Source: a virus. Taken from it: a stretch of DNA of 59,671 nt. The notes beneath the pieces are model-generated. The model was given only the letters and a program-made list of their open reading frames with translations. It was not told the origin of the DNA and searched no databases. The stretch lies in the IMG/VR virus record IMGVR_UViG_3300037833_000032, positions 1 to 59,671 of that record. One strand, 5' to 3'. Of this stretch, positions 35,413 to 43,539 are shown piece after piece; position 1 is the first letter of the stretch; the number at the start of each line of letters is the position of its first letter. The translations under genes were made by a program, and so were the position numbers.

Positions 35413-36146
35413 ACCCTGTTATTTACAAAGCTTTATATGTGCTGCAACGCAACCTCTTCTGGGTATTGCTGCTAGGTTTCCTTTTAATGCTATTTGGCTA
35501 TATGAGTACGGTTATTCATAACCAACAAGTACAGCTAGAATTCTCCAAAGCAGTAAATAAAGAGATGGAAAATAAACTCAATGGGGTGTCAACAATCCTA
35601 TCTCAACGGGAAAATGAATTGGGACAGCAAACAACCAAAGTACTAGCCATTAGTGGCGAAAAAGAACAGTTATTCCAACTGATTGAATCTAATGACAAAC
35701 ATTTAGCTGATAGGCTAGAAAAAATGGATGTTAAGCTCAAAGATTTACACTCAATAACTTCTCTTCAGGTAACTACTTCTGGCCAGTTTCAAACTATTAC
35801 TAATGATTCCATAATTGGGAAAATTATCTATAAGTATGTAGGAGATACTCTTAAAAAGGATACTGTTAGACAGACTTTTAAATTAATCAATTATAAGGAA
35901 CCTTCCGGATGGTTTGAAATGAAAGGCTCAATTCATGGTGATACAATGAAGTTCAATCCGGTTTTTTATGAAGAGTTTGATGTACTGCTTCATGAAGAGA
36001 AAAAGCCAAAAAGATACTTTTTAGACTTGTTCCGAAAGAAACAAACTGTAGGTACGGTTTTTTCCAAAAATCCCTATACTAGAACAAATGCGGTAAAAGT
36101 TATCATTCAAAAAAGAGAAAAGAAAGGCTTTTTCTCAATCTTTTAA
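35409..36146 (+). CDS. Membrane-anchored coiled-coil protein, spanin-like candidate
   Basis: A 245-residue protein. A single N-terminal transmembrane helix (about 15-32), a coiled coil (about 38-105), then a beta-rich domain (FKLINYKEPSGWFEMKGS) and a basic C-terminus. This layout occurs in Rz-like and structural proteins at the ends of Bacteroidota phage operons. The exact role is unknown. Confidence 0.55.
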   Translation: MNPVIYKALYVLQRNLFWVLLLGFLLMLFGYMSTVIHNQQVQLEFSKAVNKEMENKLNGVSTILSQRENELGQQTTKVLAISGEKEQLFQLIESNDKHLADRLEKMDVKLKDLHSITSLQVTTSGQFQTITNDSIIGKIIYKYVGDTLKKDTVRQTFKLINYKEPSGWFEMKGSIHGDTMKFNPVFYEEFDVLLHEEKKPKRYFLDLFRKKQTVGTVFSKNPYTRTNAVKVIIQKREKKGFFSIF

Positions 36147-36162
36147 TTAATTGGGGCTTATT

Positions 36163-36408
36163 ATGTTATTACTCAAAACTGATTGGCAGTTATTTTCAGA
36201 CAAGAAATTTAATATTATTCGAGATAATGAATTCACAATTATTTCTTCAGATGTGCAAGATTTTCATACAGCTAAAAAAATTCTTCGCTGTAGAGAAATG
36301 TACGAACTTATAGAGCAACTGCTAAAAATTAAACATGCAGGGCAAACTGAAGAATCCATATTAAAAGAAATAGAAATTTTAAAATTAGAAATTGATAAAT
36401 CTCAATGA
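36163..36408 (+). CDS. Small hypothetical protein
   Basis: An 81-residue soluble protein (MLLLKTDWQLFSDKKF) with a helical C-terminal half. The ATG at 36163 is preferred to an upstream TTG. Not recognised. It is followed 1 bp later by a tiny membrane protein, at the end of the provirus operon. Confidence 0.5.
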   Translation: MLLLKTDWQLFSDKKFNIIRDNEFTIISSDVQDFHTAKKILRCREMYELIEQLLKIKHAGQTEESILKEIEILKLEIDKSQ

Positions 36409-36409
36409 T

Positions 36410-36526
36410 ATGTTTAAACCAAGTACATTACTTATTTTACAAACTATTGCCTGTTTACTTACTATTATTGTTATGGGATTGCAGATTAAAGATTTTTATG
36501 ACAGAAGAAAGCAGCTAAACATATAA
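36410..36526 (+). CDS. Tiny membrane protein at provirus right end
   Basis: A 38-residue protein with one transmembrane helix (about 6-25) and a short basic tail (DFYDRRKQLNI). It is the last gene of the rightward provirus series; a recombinase fragment follows 38 bp later. Confidence 0.5.
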   Translation: MFKPSTLLILQTIACLLTIIVMGLQIKDFYDRRKQLNI

Positions 36527-36563
36527 CAGTAAGCTAATTTTAAGTATCTGGACTTAGTATTTG

Positions 36564-36701
36564 CTGGAAAGAGGCACTGACATCCGCTATATTCAAACAA
36601 TACTGGGCCATAACTCAGCCAAGACCACTCAACTGTATACCAATTTTACTACAAAAGCCATAAGGAAAGTAAAAAGTCCCCTAGAACATTTGCCATTCTA
36701 A
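36564..36701 (+). pseudogene. C-terminal fragment of a tyrosine recombinase
   Basis: A 45-codon open stretch reads LERGTDIRYIQTILGHNSAKT followed by TQLYTNF, the conserved LGH box and catalytic Tyr region of phage integrases, and ends at a stop. An in-frame stop lies just upstream and no start or catalytic core remains. It marks the provirus right boundary, either as a disrupted target gene or as debris of an older integrase. Confidence 0.85.
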
Positions 36702-36830
36702 CTACATTTTCCTTATTTGTTAGTTAACCTATGACATCTCTACTCTTGCCTTCTACTTACTGTAAAGCTTTCATGTTACCTACTCAAGAGTAGCATATAA
36801 AGTAGAAATGCAAAAGGTGCGTTTAGTTGC

Positions 36831-37724
36831 ATGTCATGGGGACACTATAAAAATCAATCTTACTCAATGGCAGGATTTAGAGGAAAAAATTTAAGGTCGG
36901 GAGACTTAGCCGAACAATTGGGATTACTACTACTTCAGAACGTGTGCTTGGTAGCACCAATTCCTAGAACCGAAGATGTAGGAATAGATGTAGTTGCTAC
37001 ACTCATTAAAGATTTCGATGGTCATAGGTATATTGCGGAGAATTCATTCTTCGTACAAATCAAATCTTCATCTATCCGTGAAATTATATATAAGGAAGAT
37101 GAAGTAAAGTGGTTATCCGAATTACAACTTCCATACTTCATTGCATCTGTTAATAGGAAAACAGCGTCAATCGAACTTTATTCTACACATTATTTGTGGG
37201 ATACAATTGCAACAAATCCTGTTCGAGAAGAAATTATTATAGAAATAAATGATTGTTCTGGATACGATTGTAATAATACTGATAAATCCATTCGAGTTCC
37301 TACCGGTCCTTGTATATTGACTTGGTCGTTACAAACTTTTGAAAACAATAAAAACTTTTTACAGCAGTTCTATGAGTTATTAAAGTCACATATCCTAATA
37401 ACAACAAAAGCGATTGAAACAAGACGTGTAGGTGTGGTTGAATTAGTTGAGTGGAAAACAGGAGAAAAACCAGTCAGCCTTGGAACTAAAATAAACTCTT
37501 CAAATGGCATTGAAGACGCTGACGAAATTATAAGTCCATATTTCAATTCTTTGCTGCATAAGTTGTTGTTAGGTGAAGATTTATTTATAACACGAAGCTT
37601 ATATCGAGTTTTTGAAAAGATTTTAGAGCAACACGGACATTTTACAATTGTGGACGGCAAGAAAAAACTAATTCCATTTACAGCTGATTTAAATAAAGTT
37701 TTTAAAAACAAAAATCTTAAGTAG
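36831..37724 (+). CDS. DUF4365-like nuclease-fold protein
   Basis: A 297-residue protein. Residues about 22-80 fit DUF4365, a restriction-endonuclease-like fold: E29 in GDLAEQLGLLLL, then EDVGIDVV and FFVQIKSSS, which give the spaced E...D...Q-x-K of PD-(D/E)XK enzymes. The C-terminal half is unassigned. It sits alone between 9-bp direct repeats TTAGTTGCA (36823-36831 and 37861-37869) and is followed by an attC-like palindrome, so it looks like a mobile single-gene cassette. A defence or toxin role is plausible. Confidence 0.6.
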   Translation: MSWGHYKNQSYSMAGFRGKNLRSGDLAEQLGLLLLQNVCLVAPIPRTEDVGIDVVATLIKDFDGHRYIAENSFFVQIKSSSIREIIYKEDEVKWLSELQLPYFIASVNRKTASIELYSTHYLWDTIATNPVREEIIIEINDCSGYDCNNTDKSIRVPTGPCILTWSLQTFENNKNFLQQFYELLKSHILITTKAIETRRVGVVELVEWKTGEKPVSLGTKINSSNGIEDADEIISPYFNSLLHKLLLGEDLFITRSLYRVFEKILEQHGHFTIVDGKKKLIPFTADLNKVFKNKNLK

Positions 37725-37743
37725 AAGCACGAATGCACCACAT

Positions 37744-37869
37744 CAGCTTTGTAAAAGCAGGGCTGACGAATATGTTTTCAACTATTTATCAACATTGAAC
37801 AACAGCAAGTAAATGAAGCGACAGAGCTGAACTTCCCTGCCTTCACAAAGCTGTTAACCATTAGTTGCA
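37744..37869. repeat. attC-like imperfect palindrome after the DUF4365-like gene
   Basis: Paired arms CAGCTTTGT (37744-37752) plus GCAGGG (37757-37762) match CCCTGC (37835-37840) plus ACAAAGCTG (37845-37853), with small internal bulges and a long loop. GTTAACCATTAGTTGC follows. The bulged double-box arms resemble integron attC sites. TTAGTTGCA at its end repeats just before the start of the gene. Confidence 0.45.
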
Positions 37870-38212
37870 ATAAGGCCGGAGAAAGAGTTTGGAAATGGCT
37901 TTTTCGTTTTAGAGGCTACCGTTGTAGTCAGGGTTACTTGCCAAGCCGAAGCGCCAAAAGAGCTTTTGCAAGTTAAGTGAGTTAATCGAAATTGATCATC
38001 AATTAAATGGAAATAGGATATAAGCAGGATAAAATTATTGATAGGTAATCTGCTTAACAGGGATCGTGGGGAAAGTAGTATTATAAGGAGATAAGAAGAG
38101 TAAAAATGATTGATAATTTAAATTTTTATGTTAAAAAATTTTAACAAGTTAATCAGTATAAAATAGTTACCAGTTTGAAAGCTATTCATGTAAATACCTA
38201 TTAAATTCAAGC
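37870..38212. other. Noncoding stretch before the CTnDOT-type integrase gene
   Basis: A 343-bp region with no convincing ORF on either strand. The first 120 bp are less AT-rich than the rest and may be a degraded gene; the part next to the integrase 3' end is very AT-rich. Nothing else can be supported. Confidence 0.4.
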
Positions 38213-39373
38213 CTATTTACCTAATACTTTGGTATCTTGGGCTATTTTTTTAGGTTGAACTCTAGCATATACCTTCAATTGCTTTGTAGAGCCATGGCCT
38301 AGCATCCTGGCTACTGTTTCTTCAGGCACACCAGCATTTAACCATTGCATAGCTGCAGTTTTCCTAGCTGTATGTGTGGTAAGCCTTTTATTGAAGTTGA
38401 GTACCTGAGCTATTTCCTTAAGCAGTCTGTTATAGACTTGGTTGGCAAATTTTGGCAAATGACCATTGTATTTAATCAGGATACGTTTTGCCTTAGAAAA
38501 AAATGGTAAAATAGCTGTTTCACCGGATTTATGCCTATTCTTGTAAATCCAATCCATATTGACATCTTTCATCAAATGTTCATCTGGATGAAAGGTTATA
38601 AGATCTATATAGGCGAAGCCTGTATAACATTGAAATAGATAACTATCTGCTGCTTTTTGAAGTGTGTGATTTGCAAAATGGTAATTTTCCATTGCTGTTA
38701 ATTCAACTTCAGTAAGAAAGACTGGTAATTTTGGTTTTTCAAAGCTCACTTCTACATATTCAAGCTGACTAGTAACTATGTACTGCTGTCTAGCTGCATG
38801 TTTGAGTACTTGTTTTACTAATTGAATATGTTTCATGGCATGATTATGAGAGCAAGCTTTTAAAGTTGTTCTCAAATAATGTTCAAAATCATCAGCTAAC
38901 TTTATTGTAAACTCATCAGGCAATAAATCTAATCTGCCAATTGAAGCTAAAAACCTTTCGCAATTCCGGTACTTACTCCAGTTATGCTTAATGGTTCCTG
39001 TTGCTTTTTTTCGGGCTTCTTTTCTAGTAATGAGTTCGGCAAATACTTGAAGGAAGGTTCTTCCAGGTTTAGCCCGTTGCAGGTATTCTAGCTTTAAGAG
39101 TTGTGCAGTTATAGGCTTTTGTCTTCGCAGAAAGTCATTGTAGACTTCTTTTAACCCTGCTCGGATGTTGGTTAGCGTATCATTATCCTCTAATGCTTCT
39201 AAGTCCTTAGATATAATTCTTTGAGCTTTACTATCCCAGCATTCCGGACTTGTTTTTACAAAAGTTGAAAAATCTCCATTTGCTCGTTTGCCATCTACGG
39301 TAATTCTACAATAGATAGTGGCTGATTTTTCTTTGTTGCGCTTGTTCTTTCTTAGCACAAATAGAATTTCCAT
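38213..39373 (-). CDS. Tyrosine recombinase, CTnDOT-type
   Basis: A 386-residue integrase with an N-terminal arm-binding domain (residues 1-95), a SAM-like core-binding domain (about 105-205) and a catalytic domain. Box II HTARKT (334-339), LGH (358-360) and the nucleophile Tyr 369 in KVYAR are present. The first catalytic Arg (normally TGLR) is replaced: CYTGFAYID at 249-257. Loss of this Arg is known for IntDOT-like enzymes of Bacteroidota. It reads leftward, away from the other integrase, and may serve the provirus side or an unrelated mobile element. Confidence 0.88.
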   Translation of the reverse strand: MEILFVLRKNKRNKEKSATIYCRITVDGKRANGDFSTFVKTSPECWDSKAQRIISKDLEALEDNDTLTNIRAGLKEVYNDFLRRQKPITAQLLKLEYLQRAKPGRTFLQVFAELITRKEARKKATGTIKHNWSKYRNCERFLASIGRLDLLPDEFTIKLADDFEHYLRTTLKACSHNHAMKHIQLVKQVLKHAARQQYIVTSQLEYVEVSFEKPKLPVFLTEVELTAMENYHFANHTLQKAADSYLFQCYTGFAYIDLITFHPDEHLMKDVNMDWIYKNRHKSGETAILPFFSKAKRILIKYNGHLPKFANQVYNRLLKEIAQVLNFNKRLTTHTARKTAAMQWLNAGVPEETVARMLGHGSTKQLKVYARVQPKKIAQDTKVLGK

Positions 39374-39604
39374 TCTGTTCCTTTTTTTGGGTACATAGTG
39401 TGATGGTTTAAATGTTTGAGCACACTATTACTAATTGCTTATAAGTAATGTTTCAAATATGTATAAAGAGTCAATAGTTTTAAGAAAAAGCCTCCAAATC
39501 ACCATAGATTATACATTTATTGGTATTTTTTATTGTAAGTTTCATATTATTATATTTTTGGCATAGCAATATTGCTTAAGGGTTAGTTACACTTAAAAAT
39601 TTAA
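39374..39604. other. AT-rich upstream region of the leftward integrase
   Basis: A 231-bp noncoding gap that must contain the integrase promoter. It is very AT-rich, with no strong repeat and no ORF on either strand. A candidate att region, since it separates an integrase gene from decayed sequence, but no duplicated core was found by eye. Confidence 0.3.
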
Positions 39605-39706
39605 AGTATAAAAATAGAGCTGGTTGAAAAGGTGTATCCGGATGCTGGTGATGTATCCGAATATTACACTAAAGTGATAGAGAAGTATTTTAGTAGGTAC
39701 TTATAG
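39605..39706 (+). pseudogene. Decayed gene end
   Basis: A 33-codon open stretch with coding-like composition: KIELVEKVYPDAGDVSEYY, then KVIEKYFSRYL and a stop. It is preceded by an in-frame stop with no start and followed 25 bp later by a terminator. It appears to be the C-terminal remnant of a host gene cut off by an insertion or deletion. Confidence 0.45.
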
Positions 39707-39731
39707 CGAATAAATTAGCTATAAAAGCAAA

Positions 39732-39757
39732 AAACCTGCATTTTTAGGGCAGGTTTG
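39732..39757 (+). terminator. Terminator of the decayed gene
   Basis: Stem AAACCTGC / GCAGGTTT around a T-rich loop (39732-39756). The downstream tail is only moderately T-rich. It follows the gene remnant and insulates the integrase of the second element. Confidence 0.6.
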
Positions 39758-39915
39758 CGAGTTTGTTCTACTCAATGTGCTGTTTCAGTGATCCCGCTGG
39801 GATCATACAACTAATACAACATCAAAATATAAAATACAGTATTTTGACCAATTTGAGGGTTTTAAAATTACCCAGTACTGCAAAATACAACAAAATACTT
39901 TATATCACTTGCCAC

Positions 39916-39950
39916 TTTACTATCCACCTGTTATATTGTTGGATAGTAAA
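39916..39950. promoter_or_regulatory. Inverted repeat just upstream of the integrase start
   Basis: Arms TTTACTATCCA (39916-39926) and TGGATAGTAAA (39940-39950), 11 bp and perfect, end 10 bp before the integrase ATG at 39961. Such a position fits an operator or an integrase/excisionase binding site. Confidence 0.5.
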
Positions 39951-39960
39951 CCCTGTTTTT

Positions 39961-41208
39961 ATGGCAAGTACCAAACTCATTTTAAGGCCCGACCTAGTTA
40001 AAAAAGCAAAAGGAAATCCTACAACTATTTATATTGCTTACTGCCATAATGAAAAGACAAAACGCATTAATACCGGCCAGAAAATCTCTTTTGATAACTG
40101 GGACCCAGAAAGAGAAAAAGTAAAAGATACCTATAAAGGGCATACGACTATAAACGCCATTCTAAATCAGGAAAAAGGGAAAGTTGATAAAATCATTGGT
40201 GAAGCGCACTTTAGAAATATTGAGCCTACCTTTGAATACGTAGAGCAGCAGCTAAGCCTTTTAGCAGCACCGGTTACCCCACAAGAGAAGCCGGATTTTT
40301 TCAAACTCTTTGAAGAGTTTATCAAAGAAACGGCTTCATTAAAAGCCCATGGAACAAACAAGCACTACAAGAGTACGTTGAATCATATCCGCAAATTTGT
40401 AAAGGCTAAACGCATTAAAATAAGCCTGGATAGGGTAGGAGTAGACTTTTATTCCAAGTTTGTTAATTACCTGCTTAATGATTTAACCATGAGCAATGGT
40501 ACAGCAAACAACCAGATTAAGAGGCTCAAAGTCTTTCTATCGTATCTATCCGACAAAGGCATATATGAAAATACAGACTATGAGAAATTCAAGTTATTAA
40601 AGCTAACAGAAACTGATATTACCTACCTTACGAAAGAGGAACTGGATACACTTTACCTGTTTGATCTGTCTAAAAATGAACGCTTAGAGCGCGTACGGGA
40701 TCTGCTGGTACTTGCCTCTACTACCGGCCTGCGACATTCAGATTTTTCAGTCATTAGGCCAGAAAACATCAAAGGCGAATACTTGCTGGTACGCACTCAG
40801 AAAACCAAGGACCCGCTAAGGATTCCGCTTAATTCCTATTCCTCTGCTATTCTTCAGAAATATGAAGGCAAAATACCAAAACTGTCTCAACAGAAATTCA
40901 ATGACTATGTAAAGGAAGTAGGCAAAGTATGTGGCATTGATGAACCCACTGAAATTACTAAATACATAGGCTCTAAACGGGTTGAAAAGCGGGTACCCAA
41001 GTATGAACTGCTTTCCTCTCATACAGGCCGCAGAACCTTTGTAACGCAGTCACTGGAACGTGGCATGAATGCCCAGCAGATCATGTCAATAACCGGCCAT
41101 AAGGATGTAAAAACAATGATGAAGTATGTAAAAATTACTGATACGGTAAAGCAGGTTGCTATGAGTAAAGCCTGGAGTGATGCACCCGGGCAAATGAAGG
41201 TAAGCTAA
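39961..41208 (+). CDS. Tyrosine recombinase (integrase) of the second element
   Basis: A 415-residue integrase. The ATG at 39961 (MASTKLILRPDLVKKAKG) is chosen over a longer upstream frame because the family begins with this arm-binding motif and the extra N-terminus has no coding character. The SAM-like domain lies at about 115-205. The catalytic Arg is present in TTGLRHSDF, box II is HTGRRTF and the Tyr is in GHKDVKTMMKYVK. It is typical of Bacteroidota phage-like and ICE-like elements. It marks the left end of the element at 39961-56274. Confidence 0.92.
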   Translation: MASTKLILRPDLVKKAKGNPTTIYIAYCHNEKTKRINTGQKISFDNWDPEREKVKDTYKGHTTINAILNQEKGKVDKIIGEAHFRNIEPTFEYVEQQLSLLAAPVTPQEKPDFFKLFEEFIKETASLKAHGTNKHYKSTLNHIRKFVKAKRIKISLDRVGVDFYSKFVNYLLNDLTMSNGTANNQIKRLKVFLSYLSDKGIYENTDYEKFKLLKLTETDITYLTKEELDTLYLFDLSKNERLERVRDLLVLASTTGLRHSDFSVIRPENIKGEYLLVRTQKTKDPLRIPLNSYSSAILQKYEGKIPKLSQQKFNDYVKEVGKVCGIDEPTEITKYIGSKRVEKRVPKYELLSSHTGRRTFVTQSLERGMNAQQIMSITGHKDVKTMMKYVKITDTVKQVAMSKAWSDAPGQMKVS

Positions 41209-41217
41209 TTATACAAT

Positions 41218-41481
41218 TTATTTTTTCTGCTTTACTAGCAATGCTTCTAGTTTTTCAATATGCTTTTCTCTGTTGCGTTCTATTGCTTTTTTAATAGCAG
41301 TATCTATGATTGATAAACTTGATTCATTGGTATACACATCATCTCTTCTTATTAAAATTGCTTCTACTATATCGGGAGTTATGGTAGGTGTTGTAAGCTC
41401 CGAAACTTCCTTATAACTGAGTTTTAATTTTGCCAGAAATGAATTCATCTTTCTGGCTTTTTCATTATTAGTAAGATGCAT
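41218..41481 (-). CDS. Small hypothetical protein beside the repressor
   Basis: An 87-residue protein, helical and basic at the C-terminus (ERNREKHIEKLEALLVKQKK). It lies 7 bp downstream of the repressor-like gene in the same direction, so it is probably co-transcribed with it. No family is recognised; an accessory regulator is likely. Confidence 0.55.
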   Translation of the reverse strand: MHLTNNEKARKMNSFLAKLKLSYKEVSELTTPTITPDIVEAILIRRDDVYTNESSLSIIDTAIKKAIERNREKHIEKLEALLVKQKK

Positions 41482-41488
41482 ATACTTT

Positions 41489-41713
41489 CTATTTAGATTC
41501 TAGTCCTTGATTATTACTAAGTTCTTTACAAAGGGCATCCATCGAAACGTTCAGCACTTTACTCATTCTGCAAGCCTCTTCAAAAGTAAGCTTACTATTT
41601 TCATTATTCATCAAATAATGCAGACGCTGTTTAGTCATACCTGATTGCTCAGCTATATAGGTAAGCTTCATACCTGGGTAATTCTTATTTATATAGTTGC
41701 CTAGTAATGTCAT
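41489..41713 (-). CDS. Cro/cI-like HTH repressor
   Basis: A 74-residue Xre-type DNA-binding protein. The helix-turn-helix is LTYIAEQSGMTKQRLHYLMN, followed by LTFEEACRMSKVLNVSMDALC, the usual last helices of the cI/Cro fold. It is divergent from the first rightward gene across a region with palindromic repeats, the standard layout of a lysogeny switch. It should control the rightward operon of the second element. Confidence 0.8.
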   Translation of the reverse strand: MTLLGNYINKNYPGMKLTYIAEQSGMTKQRLHYLMNNENSKLTFEEACRMSKVLNVSMDALCKELSNNQGLESK

Positions 41714-41842
41714 TGTTTGGAATATTCGTTATAACAAATATAACAGAAATTAAAAATTATTTTACAATAGTCTTGTAAATATTATTTGAGTGTAGTACAT
41801 TTGTTATAATAATTGTAACAGAAGTCTAAATAATATAACAGT
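41714..41842. promoter_or_regulatory. Operator/promoter region of the repressor switch
   Basis: A 129-bp divergent gap. TGTTATAATAATTGTAACA (41802-41820) is a palindrome of TGTTA/TAACA half-sites, and GTTATAACAAATATAACAG (41728-41746) is a second related site at the other end. A partial ATATAACAG lies at 41833-41841. These are the natural operators for the adjacent Cro/cI-like protein, one near each divergent start. Confidence 0.65.
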
Positions 41843-42091
41843 ATGTATACTTTTCAACTACCTCAACAAAAAATTAGTGTACGCCAAGTAAAACTGGACC
41901 ACTACAAAGAGCAAACAGATGAAATGCTGGAAACTACAAGCAATCTTTTGCTGGCTTATGATTTAGTAAAAGATTACAGCCAGGCGGATGCTTCTTATTA
42001 CATGGAAATGTATCATTGGCTTAACAGCCGGTATGATTATGTAATGGGTTATGCGATGGACTTTATTCCTTTCAGCCATGCGACGCATTAA
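41843..42091 (+). CDS. Early small hypothetical protein
   Basis: An 82-residue protein, the first gene to the right of the operator region. Helical, with YSQADASYYMEMYHWLNSRY. It overlaps the next gene by 14 bp. No family is recognised. Confidence 0.55.
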   Translation: MYTFQLPQQKISVRQVKLDHYKEQTDEMLETTSNLLLAYDLVKDYSQADASYYMEMYHWLNSRYDYVMGYAMDFIPFSHATH

Positions 42092-42356
42092 ACCTCGGCA
42101 AAGCTTTGAGGCTTATCTGAATGGCCAGAAGCTACTCAACATTGGTAAGGATTCGAACCCAGAACCCATGCAAGAGGCAGTTATAGAAGTAAATGAACAG
42201 TTCAGGCGATTAGTAGAGTATACCAAGCAATATCGGCACTATCAAAGGCTATACTTTACTAAGACTAAGAAAGGCGAGTTTGCTAAAGATGAACAACATT
42301 TTATGATGAAGTACCAGGAGAAAATAGATAATTTATTAAAACAAATTCAATTATAA
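42078..42356 (+). CDS. Small helical hypothetical protein
   Basis: A 92-residue protein starting MRRIKPRQSFEAYLNG; an earlier start would extend it further into the previous gene. It is mostly helical with a Tyr/Lys-rich middle (LVEYTKQYRHYQRLYFTKTK). Function unknown; an early gene of the element. Confidence 0.55.
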   Translation: MRRIKPRQSFEAYLNGQKLLNIGKDSNPEPMQEAVIEVNEQFRRLVEYTKQYRHYQRLYFTKTKKGEFAKDEQHFMMKYQEKIDNLLKQIQL

Positions 42357-42382
42357 TTTTTAACCTTTAATTTTTAATCATT

Positions 42383-42700
42383 ATGTCCCAACACACAAAC
42401 ATTACCGACACAATTGCCCAAAGCACTGAATCAAATGTCAGAGTTGTAGCCTCGAAGGCTATGAACCTGGAGCCATTAAGAGACCTTTTTAGTACGATTG
42501 GACCGGATGATATAGTAGATGGTTTAGATGAGATGATTAGTCTGCTTACCACTATTCTCAATCCATGCGAAGAACAAGAATTTTGTAGAGACTATCTACA
42601 GGATAGGCTTTGGGAAGTGAACACCTTAAGAAAAGCCTTTACTAAACTGGAGCGATCTATGGTGCATGAGGCTAAAAAGAATTCCTTTACTATTCAATAA
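42383..42700 (+). CDS. Small acidic hypothetical protein
   Basis: A 105-residue protein with acidic, helical character (FSTIGPDDIVDGLDEMISLL). No known family. It lies 26 bp after the preceding gene and 20 bp before a tiny ORF and terminator. Confidence 0.5.
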   Translation: MSQHTNITDTIAQSTESNVRVVASKAMNLEPLRDLFSTIGPDDIVDGLDEMISLLTTILNPCEEQEFCRDYLQDRLWEVNTLRKAFTKLERSMVHEAKKNSFTIQ

Positions 42701-42719
42701 GCAAGCGAAGGAGGCAATC

Positions 42720-42782
42720 ATGAAAAAAGTAACTGAAGAAGATCTACAGGACATATTAAGGAGAATCGCTATCTTTCTTTAG
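42720..42782 (+). CDS. Possible 20-residue peptide ORF
   Basis: A very short ORF (MKKVTEEDLQDILRRIAIFL) with an AAGGAGG ribosome site 5 bp before the ATG, a strong signal for this genome. A terminator follows 8 bp after its stop. It could be a real small peptide or the N-terminal stub of a lost gene. Confidence 0.35.
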   Translation: MKKVTEEDLQDILRRIAIFL

Positions 42783-42790
42783 TAGATAAC

Positions 42791-42825
42791 AAAAAAGGCT
42801 AGCCCGTGCGAAAGGTAGCCTTTTT
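42791..42825 (+). terminator. Terminator of the early operon
   Basis: Stem AAAAAGGCTA / TAGCCTTTTT with a 14-base loop, ending in a T run at 42821-42825. It closes the first rightward operon of the second element; because of the A run it may also work in reverse. Confidence 0.8.
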
Positions 42826-42855
42826 AATAATGTTGCTTGTATTCAATTAAATGAT

Positions 42856-43539
42856 ATGGATAAAATTAAGAGTTTAGAAGAGCTTATACAAGAGTCTATT
42901 TATATACTTGATGCAGGAAAAATCCCCATTGATTATATACAAAATCTTTTAGCTCTTTATCCTGGTAAAGAGAAGTTTATAATCGAGTATTGTAAGGATT
43001 ACATCCGGCAGGCAACAGCAGAACTAGCTGAAGTAATAAACGCTAGGTATGATCCGATGATAACAACAAAATTTAGTGGCAAAACTTCAGTTAAAGTGCT
43101 GTATGAGTTGCAGGTAATTTTTTTAGAGTGGTTAGAAGAACAAACTGATAAAATTCATGCTACTTCTAAGAAGCGAAAACATCCTGAAAAGAAAGAGAGA
43201 TTAAAGGATATTTGGACACGAGAAATAAGTTTAATACAAGAATTAAGAATAAAACTATTTAATGCTAAATACACTGTTTTATTGGATAATGGCTTATATC
43301 AATGGGAGAAAGAACTAATTTGGCTTGTAGCATTATCTGAGGAATTGAGAGATAAGAGGCTTTGCAACTGGCCTGGAAGAAACCAAAGAAAAACAGCAAG
43401 AGCCTTTTGTAATGAGTTTAATAAAGAAATAACCCCGTATGCTTATCAGGTATTTAAGGCTTTTGAAGATGCAAAAAAGCACCAATATTTATTCACAGAC
43501 ATTGCTAAACAATTAAAGGATACCAAACCTACTATTTAA
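42856..43539 (+). CDS. Hypothetical protein, possible regulator
   Basis: A 227-residue helical protein with no domain I can name. The middle is Lys-rich (ATSKKRKHPEKKERLKD) and the C-terminal half contains WPGRNQRKTARAFCNEF. Its length and helical style resemble RteC-like regulators of Bacteroidota elements, but the resemblance is weak. It has its own terminator hairpin. Confidence 0.5.
   Translation: MDKIKSLEELIQESIYILDAGKIPIDYIQNLLALYPGKEKFIIEYCKDYIRQATAELAEVINARYDPMITTKFSGKTSVKVLYELQVIFLEWLEEQTDKIHATSKKRKHPEKKERLKDIWTREISLIQELRIKLFNAKYTVLLDNGLYQWEKELIWLVALSEELRDKRLCNWPGRNQRKTARAFCNEFNKEITPYAYQVFKAFEDAKKHQYLFTDIAKQLKDTKPTI

Noticed and set aside
24709-36526. A conjugation or type IV/VI secretion cluster
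   Set aside because: No VirB4/TraG, relaxase, sheath, Hcp or baseplate protein is present; the large proteins are fibre-like and the order fits a virus.
39763-39960. N-terminal extension of the integrase
   Set aside because: The extra residues have no integrase similarity and the region carries an inverted repeat; the family start MASTKLILRP is at 39961.
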